From contig JAWWNJ010000018.1 in assembly GCA_037176885.1 (NCBI GenBank), forward strand, positions 2,342,293-2,406,292: a stretch of 64,000 nt of DNA, in the 5' to 3' direction. The notes beneath the pieces were generated by a model. The model saw nothing but the letters and a program-made list of their open reading frames with translations. It searched no databases and was not told the origin of the DNA. This DNA is from Favolaschia claudopus (Eukaryota > Basidiomycota > Agaricomycetes > Agaricales > Mycenaceae). This document shows positions 21,677-31,844 of the stretch, piece after piece (position 1 is the first letter of the stretch; each line of letters begins with the position of its first letter). Position numbers and translations under genes: made by a program.

Positions 21677-22904
21677 CTACCGGTACAACAACCTATACAA
21701 CATATCCGCAATCCCTGAACCACCCTTCGATGTTCTCTGGGTCATCGTCTCATGAGCAGCTTCCCACAGAGTTGCGATGGGGTCGCAACCATCACGCCCT
21801 TCCATTGAGCTGAGAACATCGTCCCGGTTGCGGCGGATCCAATATTTCATGCATGAAAACCCTTCTTCGCATGGATTGAAGTCGGGAGAGTATGGTGACA
21901 AATAAATGAGTCGACGCCCGCTGTAGATCAAATTCAGTTGGTTGGCAATCAAGAGGATATATCCTACGCACCGTCCCTCGACCATCTCACGAATCCCATC
22001 AAAATGATGAACACTTGCGTTGTCCATGACGAGAACAGAGTTGTCCTGTGGAAAGGGATTCATGCGGTCAAGGAGAACATCGAGATAGTTGCGGAACTCT
22101 ACGGCGGTCCAGGATCGAGTCAACACATCAAAGTGAAGTATGCCATCGAGGCAAATTGCCGGAAGCACAGAATAACTATACATATCAGCAGGTACGAAGT
22201 ACTGGCAAGAGCATAAACACATACCGGATGCCTCGGACAAAAAAATCATGCCGCCGCGCTCGCATTCCAATAGGGGCCCATGCCATCTGCCGCCGCGTTG
22301 TGTGTCGATTGCAAGCTGCTTCGTCTAGGAAGACCAGTCTTCGAGGTGGGTGTTGTCCAACTTCACATTGGAAACCAAGCCGTTTGTTTTCCTCGGCTTC
22401 GAGTGCAGTTCGAGATATCTAGGGATATACTCATGTCAGCGGCACGAAACTCCCAGCAATTTTACTTACATGAACCCGAACATAACCCATTCGCAAAAGG
22501 GCGTCACGTATGGTGGTTTTGGCGACGTCGAGTCCCGTGGCTTCGTACAAACATTCCTGTAGCTCGAAAAGATAGATGTCGGGGGTTCTCGCAACAAGAC
22601 CCTCAAGATACTTCTCAAAGGGTCAAATACGAAGAGTATTGAGAAGATCACAGACCGCGACATCAAAAGATGTGAGAATGCGGGGTCGTCCGAGCTGCAG
22701 AGGAATTTGGACGTGGTCCCCAGTGGTCCGCCACGTTCGGATGATGCGGTAAATGGTTCGCTCGCTGATGTTGGTAGCTGCAGCAATGTCTGGGACAGAC
22801 ATATGGGCCGACATTGTGGTGATGAGCTGTTTCTGCTCCTTAGGTATGTGGCGGCGGTTTCCTCGTCGTATCATGGTGAGAGTGAGGAGAGTATTGGCGG
22901 GCAA
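21677..22904 (-). pseudogene. DD34E Tc1/mariner transposase with one stop
   Basis: Cut-and-paste transposase that binds the TIRs and integrates at TA. Exons 22904-22470, 22418-22225, 22175-21972 and 21920-21677 join in frame to 358 residues. The N-terminus has helix-turn-helix motifs (HMSVPDIAAATNISERTIYR, LGRPRILT). The catalytic part has FLDEAACN (first D), VLVMDNASVHH (second D) and YLSPYSPDFNPCEEGF (E). After splicing there are exactly 34 residues between the second D and the E, so the triad is DD34E. Codon 94 (22625-22623) is TGA where the frame otherwise continues unbroken; CGA to TGA by deamination would explain it. Everything else looks intact, so inactivation is recent, or this copy depends on read-through or transposase from elsewhere. 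Confidence 0.85.
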
Positions 22905-23020
22905 CGCTCGTCGTCATGATGGAGCTGAGCTGTAGCTAAAAATAATTATATGACGGGTATGCCGGGAACTGCCGAACTCAGCTCGAAAATCGAGACTGTC
23001 TATCGTTTCCAAAATAGCTG

Positions 23021-24520
23021 TAAGTCCAGGATAAGTTCCACATGCCGTTGACGTATTACTTGGGTCGATTTGGGAGATCAGTGATGGCATCATTGATGGG
23101 ACCTTTTAGAGGTGTTTAGGCACTCGACGAATTCCGCCAGGTTTTCCGACCATACTACTGGGTGTCCGAAAGGGGAAAATCGCGCAAAAACGCCGAAAAA
23201 GAAAAGAAAAAAGAGAACTATTGAAACTTCTATAGGGACCATACTATACGGGTAAACTAATGCTTCTGAGCTGTAAATTCTTTGCCCAACTGCCCCACCA
23301 AATTGTCAACGCCCTAAACCCCGAGATATTCCAAAACGTATTCCCGGTGATTTTGTGTGCGCCGTTCAGGTTCAGTCGAGAGCTGAATAATAATTTGGGA
23401 TGTAACGATACCAGAAAATAATCACTGCGTTCAAACAGTCCCTAAAACGGCCGGTGGCGAGGCGCGCTGAGGTGATCGCCGAGGCCTGTGGAGGTCCACG
23501 GAGCCGGGTAGTTGCGTCTAGACTCGGCCTTTGCCGGCCATCTCACAATTTGGCGGCCGAGGGCCGTCTACTTCCGCTACAGCCGTGGAACGGAGACGCA
23601 GTCTAGACGCGCCTAGACGCATGACGAGGCGTGTGTACACGTCACAGTAGAGCTCGATAGCACGTGCCGAGGCCGTCTTGCGGCCATCATCTAGCCATCG
23701 AAAATCTAGCCGGCGCTTGAACGCAGTGAATAAGAAAGATTCTGGTACCGCGGCGGCTGAGGTCACCCGTGGATCAACAAGTGGGAGTGCATTTTTTGAG
23801 TCAAAACAAAGTGGCCCTGCGAGACACCAGAAGCTAAGATACATAAGAGAAACATGCATGAAAAGCGCACCTTTTATCCCACATCCACGTAGCACTGCGC
23901 CCTCTATGCCAAATCACCATCAGTAAGCACAAATAAGTTGAAACTCCGAGAGGCATAGACAAATGATACGGTCACTTGTTAATAGCTGCATGTCCCAATC
24001 GAAGACCTTCATTGACTTCTCCATTATTCCATTTCTTGAATGTTCGACATGTCCGTCCTACTGGTACCGAGGGCAGTCATTGCCCAGATTGAATTTAGCC
24101 GGATTTTCACGGAATTACAAGGTTTTCGGGGTTGAATAATGTTTCCTTGGTCCCAGAAAGTATCCAGAGTAATTTCATAGTATAGAGTATTACAAAGGTT
24201 TTCGACGCTTTTTACCGAGCGACAGCTGCCCAGTTTGGGGACAAACGACGCCGGGCAAGCAAAAAAGCTGATATAATGAATTGGTGGGTTTTTTTCGGCC
24301 ACAGAGTGAGGAGAAAGTGTCGGATAGGCAAGAGAGGTACAGTAGCCGCTGATATGCACAAGAAATCGAAGTTTATCGGCCAGAATGGTGAAGGAATCTC
24401 GAGCGCAAGACGAGAACATGTTGAGTGTTACACTTGTGACACCGTCACACTGCGGTGTGGGAATGTGGCTGTGAGACTCAACATGTTGAGTGGACCCAGC
24501 TGATCGGTCGGTTAACCCCG
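23021..24520. other. No gene recognised
   Basis: Contains repeated GTCTAGAC words around 23515-23625 and a palindrome CTCAACATGTTGAG near 24480. A 183-codon minus-strand frame (24575-24024) crosses into the TIR element; it shows no domain and I do not call it. Confidence 0.35.
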
Positions 24521-25126
24521 CCAGGGGCTGTCCCAAAAAGGCGATGTTGATCGCGGCAAGAATTACGCCGATCAAGTCTGTCTTACAATCCAGGATGGTT
24601 TCTCATTGTTACCATGGATAAGACAGGTCAGTAAATCGCCGTTAGTGGAGGAGTTTGGGAGGTTCATCATGGTATTTTTTGATAGAAAGAATAAAAACAT
24701 TGCGGGTTCAATTCCCAGCTTTTTCAATTTTTTTGTGGCTGCCGAAGGCGAAAATCAACACTGGTTGGGCTCATCATGACTGCCGTAGGCCAAAATCGCG
24801 TTGGTTAGTGCCCGGGTAAGGGCTTTGGGTTATTGCTCAGGGCTCTGAGGTATATTTTGTCGAAAAAACGGCCCAAAGCAATAAGTGGTGTAAAGTCGCG
24901 GAGGAGAACTAATCGGAAGCGCGACGAGGGCGTACTTAAGCGCAAAGAGCAATGGGTCAGGTGATCACGTAAATTATTTTCTGTCCAGGCCTGGCGCCTA
25001 CTACAAAATATTTACTTGAACTACCTTACACAAATTTGTGGAACCAAGGTGTCATGCCGTGAGTGGCCGACCCGATGGCCGAATTTGATGCCGCGATCAA
25101 CATCGCCATTTTGGGTTGACAGCTGG
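24521..25126. repeat. Non-autonomous TIR element, about 606 bp
   Basis: Inverted ends: the left has CCAGGGGCTGTCCCAAAAAG then GCGATGTTGATCGCGGCA, and the right is the inverse of CCAGCTGTCAACCCAAAATG plus the same GCGATGTTGATCGCGGCA. The interior includes a B-box-like GGGTTCAATTCCC near 24710 followed by T runs, perhaps an inserted tRNA-derived fragment. No target duplication was identified. Confidence 0.65.
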
Positions 25127-25167
25127 CGGCGGAAAGTTGGCAAGTGTGTTTACATATAGTCTAGATC

Positions 25168-25460
25168 TGAGCCGTAGAGGCGAGTACGAGTCGCCTCGGA
25201 GTTTGAAAGTTTTGATGCCCTTCACCCTGCGTTTCAGTCAGTTCCGATTCAAGCCGTTACTTTTGGGGGCGCAAATTTCGAGATAAATGAGGCTCTCCAA
25301 ATTTTCTTGTGGATTTTGAGAGGCAGAATATGGGTGCTCTGAGCTTTTCTTTTCGCCCTTCGTCGCGCTATAATTGATGGGACTGATGACTTGGCGTTGT
25401 CAAGGCCACAGAAATTCAAACTCCGAGGCGACTCCTACTCGCCTCTGAGTCTACGGCTCA
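25168..25460. repeat. TIR element, 293 bp
   Basis: TIRs of about 45 bp: the left is TGAGCCGTAG, AGGCGAGTACGAGTCGCCTC, GGAGTTTGAA; the right is the inverse with a 4-bp indel. Both TIRs also contain an internal palindrome around GGCGA..TCGCC. No target duplication was found. Confidence 0.75.
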
Positions 25461-25464
25461 ATGC

Positions 25465-25534
25465 CAGCCTCTCTTGTATTGAGTGATCTGAACGACTATC
25501 TTCAGATTTCACGTCCCCCGTACAAGAGAGGCTG
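25465..25534. repeat. Short perfect hairpin
   Basis: CAGCCTCTCTTGTA at 25465-25478 and its perfect complement at 25521-25534, separated by 42 bp. It could be a very short MITE or a transcribed hairpin. Confidence 0.6.
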
Positions 25535-25914
25535 AAACGAGCCTAGTTTACATAGGCCGAGCGCACCATATTGAACGACGCCAAGTTTGCGTTCCATCGC
25601 CTGTACCGAGAGCTCAGTCCACTGCTCCTTGGACCTGAAAGACTGTCAGTATTGAAATTCCGTTTTCAAAGCACTTACAACTGCGCCAGATCCGCTTTTG
25701 CCACATAAAAAAGCAACAAGTTACAAGACAAGCTCTTGCTCAAGACTTGACGCAAAGTGGGCGCCTGCGCGTTGACACGTATTGGTCACGTGGTGGCACG
25801 AGTGTTGGGGGTGAGTAAAATTTTGTCTCGCCTTTGCATACTTAGCGTTTAGTTTGAGCGTGAGCAATACGCAATACGCGTCCCTCCACTGCCCCGCCTT
25901 CTCCATCCACAACA

Positions 25915-26573
25915 ATGCCCAGAAAAGCCGCCACCGTCGATGGTGACGACGCCGAGCCCCGTCGTAGCAGCCGCATTAAGGACCTCCCCAAGACTGAGCC
26001 CGCTCCCAAGAAGGCTCCAGTTAAGCCTCGCGCGAAGAAGGAACCCACGGAGGGTGACGAGCCCAAGCGCGGCCGCAAGCGTAAAGAGCCTCCCACTAAA
26101 GCCAACGGCGACGCCGATGCCGCAGCAGAGGACGGCGAACCCGCTGCGAAGAAGGTAGGGGCTGTTCCCTCTGTCTCAATCTCCCAAAATAGAATAACAT
26201 CGCTGACTGGCTCCCCTCCGTGTACTCTGCGCTACCCAGGCTAAACCTGCGAGCAAAGCCGCCTCTAAGCCAGCAAGCAAAGCTGCCAAACCCGCGAGCA
26301 AGGCAGTCTCTGTCAAGCCCTCGAGCAAGGCTTCTGCTAAACCTGCTTCTCGCGCTGGCTCTAAGAAACCTGCCTCTAAAGTCAGTGTGTCCTCGGAGTT
26401 CAATATAGCTGACGCCATGACTCCATAGAATGGCGCCGCTGCACCCGTAAGCGCTGCCGCCCCAGTAGGCGAGACCATCGCAGAGGAGCCCGAGGAAGAA
26501 GCTGCTGCTGCAGTATGTCTTTCCGCTCTGTATTCTCTCTTTCTCGTCACTCACAACCCTACCACAGGCTTGA
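25915..26573 (+). CDS. Lys/Ala-rich nuclear protein (H1- or HMG-like tail)
   Basis: Four exons, 25915-26154, 26240-26380, 26429-26512 and 26568-26573 (GCT TGA), join in frame to 156 residues with GT-AG introns of 48-85 bp. The protein starts MPRKAATVDGDDAEPRRSSR and carries RRSSRIKDLPK, KKAPVKPRAKKE and an AT-hook-like KRGRKRKEPP. A histone H1-tail-like repeat of (K)PASKA and SSKAS units follows, then an acidic end (AEEPEEEAAAA). Low complexity and strong basicity suggest DNA or chromatin binding in the nucleus; no globular domain is present. The first stop-free intron reading and clean splice sites suggest an expressed gene, one of the few host-like genes here. The exact family is not recognised. 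Confidence 0.75.
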
Positions 26574-26876
26574 TTTTTCGTTGTGCGATGTCGTCCTCGC
26601 AATCGCAATCGCCACATTTCACATTGTCATTTGTTAGCCCGTATCTATCATCTTGTCGCAATAAGTAGGCGTCCTGCGAAAAAATCCGAAATTCATCGGG
26701 GGAGCTTGCTCCGATTCTGGTCGCTGGATGCTGGCTTCGAATCACACTCTCGTCACCAAGATCGAGTGGTCCAATGTGTCCAACAGGCGAGGAGCTGGGC
26801 GCCGACTACCCCATGTGACTACTAGCCCAGACCTCCTACTCCAACGTCTCTTGAGGTAAGGGAAATGTTCCACTCA
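26574..26876. other. 3' flank of the nuclear protein gene
   Basis: Non-coding by inspection. It probably includes the 3' UTR of the gene ending at 26573; no clear terminator motif. Confidence 0.4.
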
Positions 26877-27204
26877 TTAGAGAGGTTGCGGGAAGCGGCT
26901 GGAGCGGCTCAGGTCGCTCCATAGGCATGTGCCGCCAAGGTCGCTTTTCGGTGAGGAGCCGCTCAATTGAGTGACGTCATGTCATCCAGGTCGCTAGAAA
27001 AACTACAGTTTCACGGCAAGTTTCACCGCGCATCATCCCAGAAACAATACTGGGGACGAGGAGAAGTCCTCTCAGTCACTGTACAAAACGTTAGCCCAAA
27101 ACAAATCTTATGCGTTGCACAAGAGCGAGCGACCTGGCTTTAGCCGAGCGACCCGGCTCCACATGCCTCCGGAGCGGCTGAGTCGCTCCCCACAACCTCT
27201 CTAA
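26877..27204. repeat. Foldback MITE, AGGTCGCT family, copy A
   Basis: Ends TTAGAGAGGTTG and CAACCTCTCTAA. The arms contain GGAGCGGCTCAGGTCGCTCC and GAGCGAGCGACC-type words. The left half matches the inverted right end of copy B (27891-28929) and the right half matches its inverted left end, meeting around 27077. Copy A is therefore an internally deleted relative of B in opposite orientation. Confidence 0.8.
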
Positions 27205-27469
27205 TAGATTATTTTAACGCGATCGCCTAGGCGTCGCTGTGTCCAATGTTGAAAAATCATTCGTCTTAGAAACCCCGTATCTCAATTTTGATAGGGGGAC
27301 ACATCCCATGGATTTCGATGTTCCAACTCTGACGGGCTGAACCGAAACCTATGCTGTGGTAGGTTATTTTGTGGAAGATATTTGTATACAAGAGGTGCAA
27401 AATGGCGTGTTTCTGGCGCCTACAACGGTATACACAAAGAAATCTCGGCCTTCGGCCAATTTGGAACTA

Positions 27470-27535
27470 CAGTCAAAGCTGTCATAACCCATAGCTCTCA
27501 TAACCGATAATCGCCCATAACCCATACTTTTGGCC
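27470..27535. repeat. Truncated left end of a CAGTCG-family MITE
   Basis: CAGTCAAAGCTGTCATAACC after a TA, then further ATAACCCATA words. It matches the left TIR of the MITE at 9233-9398; no convincing right end follows. Confidence 0.5.
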
Positions 27536-27890
27536 CATGTCCCATGTCGGTGGAGACGGGAGAGAGAAAGAAAAAGAAAAGGAAAGAGAAAAGAGAAAAA
27601 AGGGGGAAAAAGGGAGGGATTTCATTAGTTTACCTGGCACCTGTACCGCTGCTTTCCGAGTCCAAATATCTTGTTGAACGCGGTAGAAAGACAAATCAAG
27701 CGGTGCGACCCAAGCCTCGCCTGGTTTGATGTTGATTGATGCTATGGCCCAACTATATATATGGCCCATGTCCAACCAAAGGACTTACCTCAAAAGGAAC
27801 CGATAGACAATGAAAATCAAACGTTTCATCTAATCGTTATCGAGATCAATTTTCGCTGTTCTCACTCGCTGCTACCACCAAAAACAAGTT

Positions 27891-28929
27891 GCCCTCAGCC
27901 GCTCCAGAGGCATGTGGAGCCAGGTCGCTCGGCTAAAGCCAGGTCGCTCGCTCTTGTGCAACGTATAAGATTTGTTTTGGGCTAACGTTTTGTACAGGGA
28001 TTGGCGCTAGTCACTGAGAGAGAGAGAGATGCGTGAGAAATATGATTTTTGTCTACTTTTGGGCAGATGACTCGGCTCTCGAGTCCGCAATACCTCTACA
28101 GCAAGGGAGGGCCTCGGCAGCCCAAGAACAAAGCTCTGCGCAAGCGACCAGCCAAAGGTGGGGGAGGAAGAGCGCAGAAGCCAGAGGCACTCCACAAACA
28201 GTATGCTAGTGCCAGCCAGTCTCACGTCGCCGCGCAAACTGTGCTTGACGGGAGACAGCAGCAGTACGTGTGGGTCCGGTGCGAGGAGGCTTTGGCGCCC
28301 TCAAGGGACGGGGGAGCGAGGCTGGCAAGGATGGAGGGGGGACAGATGGAGGCACGCGTTTCGAAGAAGACCGTTTTGCAGTAGAGGGGGCAGGGGGAGC
28401 GGATGGAGGGGGGACAGATGCGGCTGCACGTCTCGAAGAAGGGTGTTTAGAAGTGGAGAGAACCAGGGGGGTGGGTGGAGGGGGGAGAGGTGGAGGCGCG
28501 CGCTTCGAGGAAGACCGCTTGGAAGCAGGGAGGGAAGGGGGAGGGGGTGGAGGGGGGAGAGGTGTGGGACGGGCTGGAATCCGGATGAAGAGACGGGGAG
28601 GGGCAGCGGGGGGCAACAGGGGGTGTGGAGGCAGGACGGGAGCGATAGACGGCAGAGGTGGAGTGGAGTTTGGAGGACAACTCACGTAGCATGGAGAGGG
28701 GGCAGTCAACATAGAGCTTCCACGCGTCTGACTTCCAGCGGCCCAGGAGCTGAGAGGACTTCTCCTCGTCCCCAGTATTGTTTCTGCGCGGTGAAACTTG
28801 CCGTGAAGCTGCAGTTTTTCTAGCGACCTGGATGACACGACGTCACTCGATTGAGCGGCTCCTCACCGAAAAGCGACCTTGGCGGCACATGCCTATGGAG
28901 CGACCTGAGCCGCTCCAGCCGCTTCCCGC
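27891..28929. repeat. Foldback element, AGGTCGCT family, longer copy B
   Basis: Terminal parts are shared with copy A in opposite orientation; the unique interior is about 28010-28740. On the minus strand near 28780-28670 one frame reads SSQLLGRWKSDAWKLYVD, resembling the C-terminal LG-W-S--W--Y box of tyrosine recombinases, then runs into a Pro/Ser-rich low-complexity stretch. The long proline-rich minus-strand frame (28838-28206) is most likely a by-product of the G-rich plus strand. So B looks like a larger ancestor or a copy that captured a recombinase fragment. Confidence 0.6.
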
Positions 28930-29361
28930 AATTGCTATCGTTCCCAATTTTGGATGGTTCGGCATCTGCCGGTGGTCCATATATAGCAATTGCGTGACGC
29001 CGTCACAGATATCACACCGTGTGACCGTATGCAGAAATGCATATTGCTCAAAATGCATAGGGCTAAAGTGTCCACGGACGTTATTCATTATGAGCTATCC
29101 CATCAGGAAAAAGCGATCACTCCGTAGCCAAGCCCGACGATCCGTAACCTCCATTGCCGAGCGCGCGGATCTATTTTTTCTGTAGCTCAACGTAGCTGGC
29201 CGTGGGGGGCAATAGAGCACAATAGAAACAATGTACTCAAGGCAGAGCCTACATGTATTGTGTTCACCCTGTACTGCTTGTTTCCGTTCATTGCTTCGGA
29301 ATGGAGACCTAAAGGCTCAAAGCAATTTTCGGACCTGAGTTGAAATCAATCCTGCTCCTTC
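28930..29361. other. No gene recognised
   Basis: Unique-looking sequence up to the point where the right arm of the inverted duplication leaves the window. The true outer edge of the left arm may lie within this interval. Confidence 0.4.
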
Positions 29362-31594
29362 GGCACCCTTAATTTCGGTCCGGAATGCACCCAGACTCAG
29401 GGTGAGGGACACGAGCTCGAAGTCCGCACGCACGTGGGAGACGCGACGTGCCTGTTGACTGATTGATGAGCATCAAAACAGTGACGACTAGTGACGATGT
29501 TGTTGGTTTCCATGTGTGACAATGTGACTCACACTCTTTGCTTCCTTCCCCCATCTTCCTCGCCTCCCCCACGGTTTTTCCCCTCGAAAGCACAACGGAC
29601 GTGCGTTATACACTTCAAAGATTCTTTGAAAGTTAATATGCCATAGATGTAACTCTTCCTGCAATCGTAGGGCCTATTTTGACTCGAAAATACAGGGCCC
29701 AAAATTTGTGGCTACTACTGAGCTACCGGATATTTTCGAGATTTATCGGGGGACCCTGTTCCTACTGTGTTGGACGGAGGAACTACCGGCCTCACAGATC
29801 CAGTCATTCCCTGTGCTTTCCAATCCGAAACGCGAGAGGTCATTAACTATGCAAACAGCTGTAAATAAACACTTCAAATCAGCCCAAATTTGTCCGATCC
29901 GCCGGTAGTGACCTCTTAATTACACCACGAAAGATGATGTGATAGGTATTAGAATGAGAATGACCGTATGCTCAGAATATCAAATCATTATACCTGTTCT
30001 CGGAACACACGCCGGTCTATGAATGTTGCGTCAAATTGAGAGCGGAATGGGGTATACGGCGGTGGAGGAGACGTTAACGGCTTTCTGAGTCTTGAAGGTT
30101 CATCCACAGATACTTGGAGGAAGTGGACGCGTCGCGAAGAATTTGGGTGCCAACCACCTGCTTCGTTGTCAAAGAAGGGTCTAAGCAGCAGTAGTTGGCA
30201 ATATACCGTTATCTAAGGATGTTCCTGCCATTACTTAGTAATGGATGGCTTTGGAAGGACCACCTCCCAAAGTGTCCTGAGGACATGGCTGTCAGATATA
30301 TATACGGTTGCGGGCCTTATCGACACCCGCGGGCCTTTAACTGCTTTTGAAACAAAAAAAGAAAAAAAAAATTACGTGATGTGCAGCGACAGCCTCGATT
30401 ATCTGATCAAGTTCTGATCACCTATGAAATGTCGATTTGTAAATGAAACTCCAGACCGCGGTGCCAACAGGTCAACAACAGAATTATCCATGAAGTTTTG
30501 AGCCTATCCTTCAAAATTTTAAACATACATACCCTTCAAAATTTCAAACCTAATACCCTTCAAAAATTTTCAACCCCCTGGACCACTCTCAAAACTCTAT
30601 ACGGGTGTTGAGATCTGAGATCTTGAACCCCGGTGTTCGTTTTGTAAATGTTTCCGCACTTTTCTATACAAAAACCCAATTTGCCACTGAGACTGGGGGG
30701 CATAGGTCAATGTTTTTCGACTTTGAAAGTTCATGAGCGTTAGACGCTCTTCATTCATATGCGAATGGATTGCCTTTGACTTTGTTTCAAGGGATGAACT
30801 CAAGATCGAGTTGTTACATGGTCAGTGATCGAGCTCCCTACTGCGAGGTAGAGCTCCTGCCGGAAAATTACCCCCAAAATTTTTCACAAGAACAACGTCG
30901 ACATTTTTTCTGGGGACACCTGTACATTCGGGCGTAGCAGATTGGGGGGCCATTGTTCGCCTAATCTTTGTCCTCTCCTGGTTGTCACATGTTGTGCTTC
31001 ACGTCTTCAGTTAGTTTGGTGATTCTTTGCCGCACATTCAATGAGTCCTCTGTCATGAGCTGCACGGCAAAGAAGCGGGGGGCTGTGTAGGGGTATATGT
31101 ATAGTGAGAGTTAGCTGTGTCTGACTCTCCTACTTTACCCACATTCCCCTTAGAGCTTGGCTCAGGATATCGAGGGTTTCATCATCATCATAGAGATGAA
31201 GACAACGACTTCCGATGTGAATCCACCCACTGAATGGTTGTGGATTCAGCATATATCTCTGTTGATGCGTGAACACAGACAACGTCTGCCCTCATCCCCT
31301 GCATGCGGATCTAGACTCATGTCTCAGATCTGCGGATACCCTCAGCCATGCTACAGTGACTTGGAATTGGAGGTGCAAGAAGGGAAAGCTGATGGAGCTT
31401 TGCTCTAGAGCTTTACCTGCTGCGTGGCAAGCTGATAAGCTTTCGCCACTCATCTTTGGCAAATCCATTTGCAATGAAACGTCAAGTTGAAATTTTGGGC
31501 CAAATTTTTTTTTCCAGCAGCTGAACATTTGAAGAGTTCACCAAATGTTCAGGATCGACTTATCGGGCATGTTCACTGAACATGCGGGGGGCTC
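29362..31594. other. Arm segment without firm genes
   Basis: A minus-strand frame around 30185-30005 reads FFDNEAGGWHPNSSRRVHFL ... PPPPYTPFRSQFDATFIDRR up to a donor-like GTATAA and might be a captured exon of unknown function. At 31084 GAAGCGGGGGGC is followed by TGTGTAGGGG, a possible second LTR boundary. Otherwise nothing is recognised. Confidence 0.35.
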
Positions 31595-31829
31595 TGTGAT
31601 ATGGGAGGAATATCCCTTTAGCATGTCCATCAAACATTCCCGATTAGGTAGCAATCCGCGGGTCACATAGCCACAATGATGTATTAGATAATCATTGAAT
31701 ATCTTACCCTTGCCCACCATGCTTTCTTAGAGATAAAAGAACGCGTCGGGCGCCGAAGACCAACAACCATCACAACGGCTGGGCACCCGTATAACTGCCC
31801 TCCTGCTCCGGATTACTAGCTGTATAACA
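31595..31829 (+). repeat. 5' LTR of a Ty3/gypsy-like element
   Basis: Begins TGTGATATGGGAGG after a G-rich tract and ends CTGTATAACA (TG...CA). An AGATAAAAG TATA-like box lies about 120 bp before its end. It immediately precedes the gypsy coding remains. No second copy of this LTR follows the pol remains within the arm, because the element is truncated at 34405. Confidence 0.6.
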
Positions 31830-31844
31830 AGAGCCCTGCCTAGG

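Larger units (their letters stand above)
19796..23020. mobile_element. Tc1/mariner-type DNA transposon with two genes
   Basis: A complete 3.2-kb element. TIRs of about 50 bp: the left starts CAGCTATTTTGGAAACGATA, continues GACAGTCTCGATTTT, then AGCTGAGTTCGG, and the right end is the inverse with few mismatches. TA flanks both sides (19794-19795, 23021-23022). It encodes a DD34E transposase (minus, starting close to the right TIR) and a second spliced gene (plus, starting close to the left TIR), convergent with about 135 bp between their stops. Ordinary Tc1/mariner elements carry only a transposase, so the second gene is cargo or an accessory factor. Confidence 0.9.

Noticed and set aside
24024..24575. 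183-codon minus-strand frame
   Set aside because: No recognisable domain, and it crosses the boundary of the TIR element at 24521.
28206..28838. A 210-residue proline-rich protein on the minus strand
   Set aside because: It is the complement of a G/A-rich low-complexity stretch, has open frames in several phases, and lies inside a foldback element; no start context or splice support.
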